Translations under genes and position numbers: made by a program | Shown: positions 6,136-8,235 of the stretch, piece by piece | Position numbering within the stretch: the stretch's first letter is position 1 | How the letters are laid out: the number at the start of each line of letters is the position of its first letter | Assembly: GCA_035286595.1 (NCBI GenBank) | Contig: DATEDA010000078.1 | Span: 1-8,235 of the forward strand | Source of the DNA: DATEDA01 sp035286595 | GTDB lineage: Bacteria; Pseudomonadota; Gammaproteobacteria; Burkholderiales; SG8-39 | DNA: 8,235 nucleotides | Reading direction: 5' to 3' | The notes under the pieces: generated by a model | Database searches by the model: none | What the model was told of the DNA's origin: nothing | The model's input: the letters and a program-made list of their open reading frames with translations, nothing else

Positions 6136-8019
6136 ATGACCGACCGATCCGTGACGACGCCCTTCTCCGCGATCCTCGCCGCGCGCCGCGAGTTTCTCAA
6201 GGGCAGCCTTGCCGCGGCCGTGGCGGCCGCGTTCCCGAGCGTCGGCTGCACGACCGCGCCGAGCGCCGGCCAGGTGCCGATCGGCTTTACCCCGATCGCC
6301 CCATCTGCCGACGACGCGCTGAAGATCGCGCCGGACCACGCGGCGACCGTGTTCTTCCGCTGGGGCGACCCGGTCGGCATTCCCGGCAACATGCCGGCCT
6401 TCAGGCTGGACGCCTCGAACACCGCCGCCGAGCAGGAAGCGCAGGCCGGGATGCATCACGACGGCATGTGGTTCTTCCCGCTGCCGTACGGCTCCGAGTC
6501 GTCGGCGCACGGCCTGCTCGCGCTCAACCACGAGTACCTGGACGACGGCCTGCTGCATCCGGACGGCCGCAGGACGTGGACCGCCGAGAAGGTCCGCAAG
6601 GCGCAGGCGGCCGTGGGCGTGTCCATCATCGAGGTGCGGTCGGACGGCGAGCGCTGGCAGATCGTCCGTCCTTCGCGCTACGCGCGTCGGATCACCGCGC
6701 GCACGCCGTGCACGATCGCCGGCCCGGCCGCCGGCGCCGACGCGATGAAGACCGCGCTCGATCCGGGCGGCCGCGAAGTGCTCGGCACCTTCAACGGCTG
6801 CGCGAACGGGTGGACGCCGTGGGGGACCTATCTCACCTGCGAGGAGAACTGGAATTCCTTCTTCGTCAACGCGGGGGCGATCACGCCGGAATATCAGCGC
6901 TACGGCATCGGCAAGGGCCGCGGGTACGGCTGGGAGCGCTACGACGAACGCTTCGACGTCGTCAAACACCCCCGCGAGCCGAACCGCTTCGGCTGGGTCG
7001 TGGAGATCGACCCGTACGATCCGGCGTCCCAGCCGGTGAAGCGCACGGCGCTGGGCCGCATGAAGCACGAGGGCGCGTGCCCGGCGATCGGCCCCGACCG
7101 CCGGATCGCCTTCTACATGGGCGACGACGAGGCGTTCGAGTATGTCTACAAGTTCGTGACGCGGCGACCCTGGGATCCGGCCAGCCGCGAAGCGAACCGC
7201 GGGCTCCTCGACGACGGCACGCTGTACGCGGCGAGGTTCAACCCGGACGGCACCGGCGAGTGGCTTGCGCTGGAGCACGGGCAGCGCGGGCTCACCGCCG
7301 CCAACGGATTCGCGAGCCAGGCCGACGTGCTGATCAAGGCGCGTCAGGCCGCCGACAAGGCGGGCGCGTCGCCGATGGACCGACCCGAATGGTGTGCGGT
7401 TCATCCCGTGAGCCGGGAGGTCTACGTGACGCTCACCAGCAGCGCGGAGCGGGGACGGCCAGGCCGCCCGGGCCCGGACGCCGCGAACCCGCGCGCGAAC
7501 AACCGGTTCGGGCACATCCTTCGCTGGCGCGAGGACCACGACGACGTGGCGGCGACGCGCTTTCGCTGGGACATCTTCGCGCTCGGCGGCGTGCCCGAGC
7601 ATCCCGATCCCGCGCAGCGCGGCCGGTTCAAGGGCGACGCGTTCGGGGCCCCGGACGGCCTCTGGTTCGACCGGCGCGGCGTGCTCTGGGTGCAGACGGA
7701 CATCTCGCCCGGCGCGCTCAACCGGGGCGACTACGCCCTGCTCGGCAACAATCAGGTGCTCGCGGCCGACCCCGCCACCGCCGTCTTCAAGCGCTTTCTC
7801 GTCGGCCCGCGCGGCTGCGAGATCACCGGCTTCACGATGACCCCGGACGGCCGGACGGCGTTCGTGAACGTCCAGCACCCGGGCGAGATCCCGGGCGACA
7901 TCAGTGATCCGGACGCGCCGCGCAAGGGCTCCAACTGGCCCGACTTCGACCCGAACGGCCGCCCGCGCTCGGCAACCGTGGTGATCCGGAAGCGCGACGG
8001 CGGGGTGATCGGGACCTAG
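6136..8019 (+). CDS. PhoX-family (DUF839) phosphatase, Tat-exported
   Basis: Resembles the PhoX alkaline phosphatases, Fe/Ca-dependent beta-propeller phosphomonoesterases of the periplasm or cell surface. The 627-residue protein has full family length. A twin-arginine signal, AARREFLKG (15-23), is followed by an Ala-rich hydrophobic stretch, as expected for a protein exported folded with its metals. Family landmarks: NHEY (131-134), NGCANGWTPWGTYLTCEEN (220-238; Cys222 aligns with the iron-ligand cysteine of PhoX), EIDPYDP (290-296), GRMKHEGA (307-314), YMGDDEAFEYVYKF (327-340), DRPEW (415-419), GAPDGLWFD (504-512), GNNQVLAADP (537-546) and SATVVIRKRDGGVIG (612-626). Cys38 in SVGC gives a poor lipobox. 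The ATG at 6136 lacks a Shine-Dalgarno sequence; an in-frame GTG at 6118 is an alternative. Broader DUF839 members may act on other substrates, so the exact activity is not certain. Confidence 0.92.
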   Translation: MTDRSVTTPFSAILAARREFLKGSLAAAVAAAFPSVGCTTAPSAGQVPIGFTPIAPSADDALKIAPDHAATVFFRWGDPVGIPGNMPAFRLDASNTAAEQEAQAGMHHDGMWFFPLPYGSESSAHGLLALNHEYLDDGLLHPDGRRTWTAEKVRKAQAAVGVSIIEVRSDGERWQIVRPSRYARRITARTPCTIAGPAAGADAMKTALDPGGREVLGTFNGCANGWTPWGTYLTCEENWNSFFVNAGAITPEYQRYGIGKGRGYGWERYDERFDVVKHPREPNRFGWVVEIDPYDPASQPVKRTALGRMKHEGACPAIGPDRRIAFYMGDDEAFEYVYKFVTRRPWDPASREANRGLLDDGTLYAARFNPDGTGEWLALEHGQRGLTAANGFASQADVLIKARQAADKAGASPMDRPEWCAVHPVSREVYVTLTSSAERGRPGRPGPDAANPRANNRFGHILRWREDHDDVAATRFRWDIFALGGVPEHPDPAQRGRFKGDAFGAPDGLWFDRRGVLWVQTDISPGALNRGDYALLGNNQVLAADPATAVFKRFLVGPRGCEITGFTMTPDGRTAFVNVQHPGEIPGDISDPDAPRKGSNWPDFDPNGRPRSATVVIRKRDGGVIGT

Positions 8020-8023
8020 CCCG

Positions 8024-8235
8024 TCAGTCGAAGACGATGACCCCGCGGGCGTTCCTGCCCGCCTCGAGGTCGGCGAAGGCCTGGGGCGCCTCGCCGATGC
8101 GGTACCGGTGCGTGATGAGCTCGTCGAGCTTCAGCCGCCCGGCGCGGTAGAGCGCGAGCAGCCGCGGGAAGTCCTCCCGCGGACGCGCGGAGCCGAAGTA
8201 GCTGCCGGTGAGCGTCTTCTCCTCGAACGTGAGCG
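8024..8235 (-). CDS. Zinc-type alcohol dehydrogenase-like protein, MDR superfamily (C-terminal fragment)
   Basis: Only the last 69 residues before the stop at 8024 are in the window; the N-terminus, nucleotide fold and zinc ligands lie beyond the right edge. The segment EKTLTGSYFGSARPREDFPRLLALY, then LKLDELITHRYRIGEAPQAF and AGRNARGVIVFD, is the typical C-terminal end of the medium-chain dehydrogenase/reductase superfamily, in the group with alcohol and S-hydroxymethyl-thiol dehydrogenases. Such enzymes use NAD(P) to oxidise alcohols, but the substrate cannot be told from this piece. It converges with the PhoX-family gene, with only 4 bases between stop codons and no visible terminator. Confidence 0.88.
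   Translation of the reverse strand, partial: LTFEEKTLTGSYFGSARPREDFPRLLALYRAGRLKLDELITHRYRIGEAPQAFADLEAGRNARGVIVFD

Noticed and set aside
6245..6252. A lipobox making the phosphatase a Tat lipoprotein
   Set aside because: SVGC has Ser where a Leu, Val or Ile is expected at -3. Treated as possible but unsupported.
5905..7878. A 657-codon open frame on the minus strand opposite the PhoX-family gene
   Set aside because: It is the complementary-frame shadow of a GC-rich gene. Its translation is rich in Arg, Ala, His and Val with no recognisable domain, while the plus-strand frame has motifs along its full length.
1..8235. A novel defence, mobile or RNA-based system
   Set aside because: All coding space is taken by recognisable transport, respiratory, phosphatase, dehydrogenase and kinase genes. 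No direct-repeat arrays, transposase, integrase, reverse transcriptase or structured long non-coding region was seen.

Overview
This window is GC-rich chromosomal DNA with ordinary bacterial gene layout. The set of families suggests a Gram-negative proteobacterium, most likely a betaproteobacterium. The clues are a GltI-type periplasmic glutamate/aspartate binding protein the same length as the E. coli one, a type II NADH dehydrogenase, a Tat-exported PhoX-family phosphatase, and a Hanks-type kinase whose exported tail carries the FWESVRNSTN...YLAKYPDGTFAPLA motif. The taxonomic call is inference from protein resemblance.

Layout from left to right. From 1 to 1350 (minus strand) lies a membrane-anchored Ser/Thr protein kinase whose C-terminus runs off the left edge. 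From 1358 to 4586 (minus strand) lies a complete glutamate/aspartate ABC importer operon, transcribed gltI-gltJ-gltK-gltL, with the kinase as its apparent fifth gene only 7 bases after gltL. A good sigma-70-like promoter sits just upstream of gltI (4651-4679), and a strong GC-rich hairpin lies in the gltI-gltJ spacer. From 4697 to 6064 (minus strand) lies an NDH-2 NADH:quinone oxidoreductase. A short divergent spacer (6065-6135) separates it from a plus-strand PhoX-family (DUF839) phosphatase at 6136-8019. The right edge holds the C-terminal 69 residues of a zinc-type medium-chain dehydrogenase on the minus strand (8024-8235), convergent with the phosphatase gene. No stretch longer than about 110 bases lacks a gene.

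Working together: GltI captures glutamate/aspartate in the periplasm, GltJ and GltK form the membrane channel, and GltL powers it. The tight coupling of the kinase to this operon is the least ordinary thing here. It suggests, but does not prove, that phosphorylation signalling is co-expressed with acidic amino acid uptake. NDH-2 and the PhoX-like enzyme look like stand-alone functions. No mobile elements, CRISPR arrays, tRNA or rRNA genes were seen, and I found no convincing undescribed multi-gene system.
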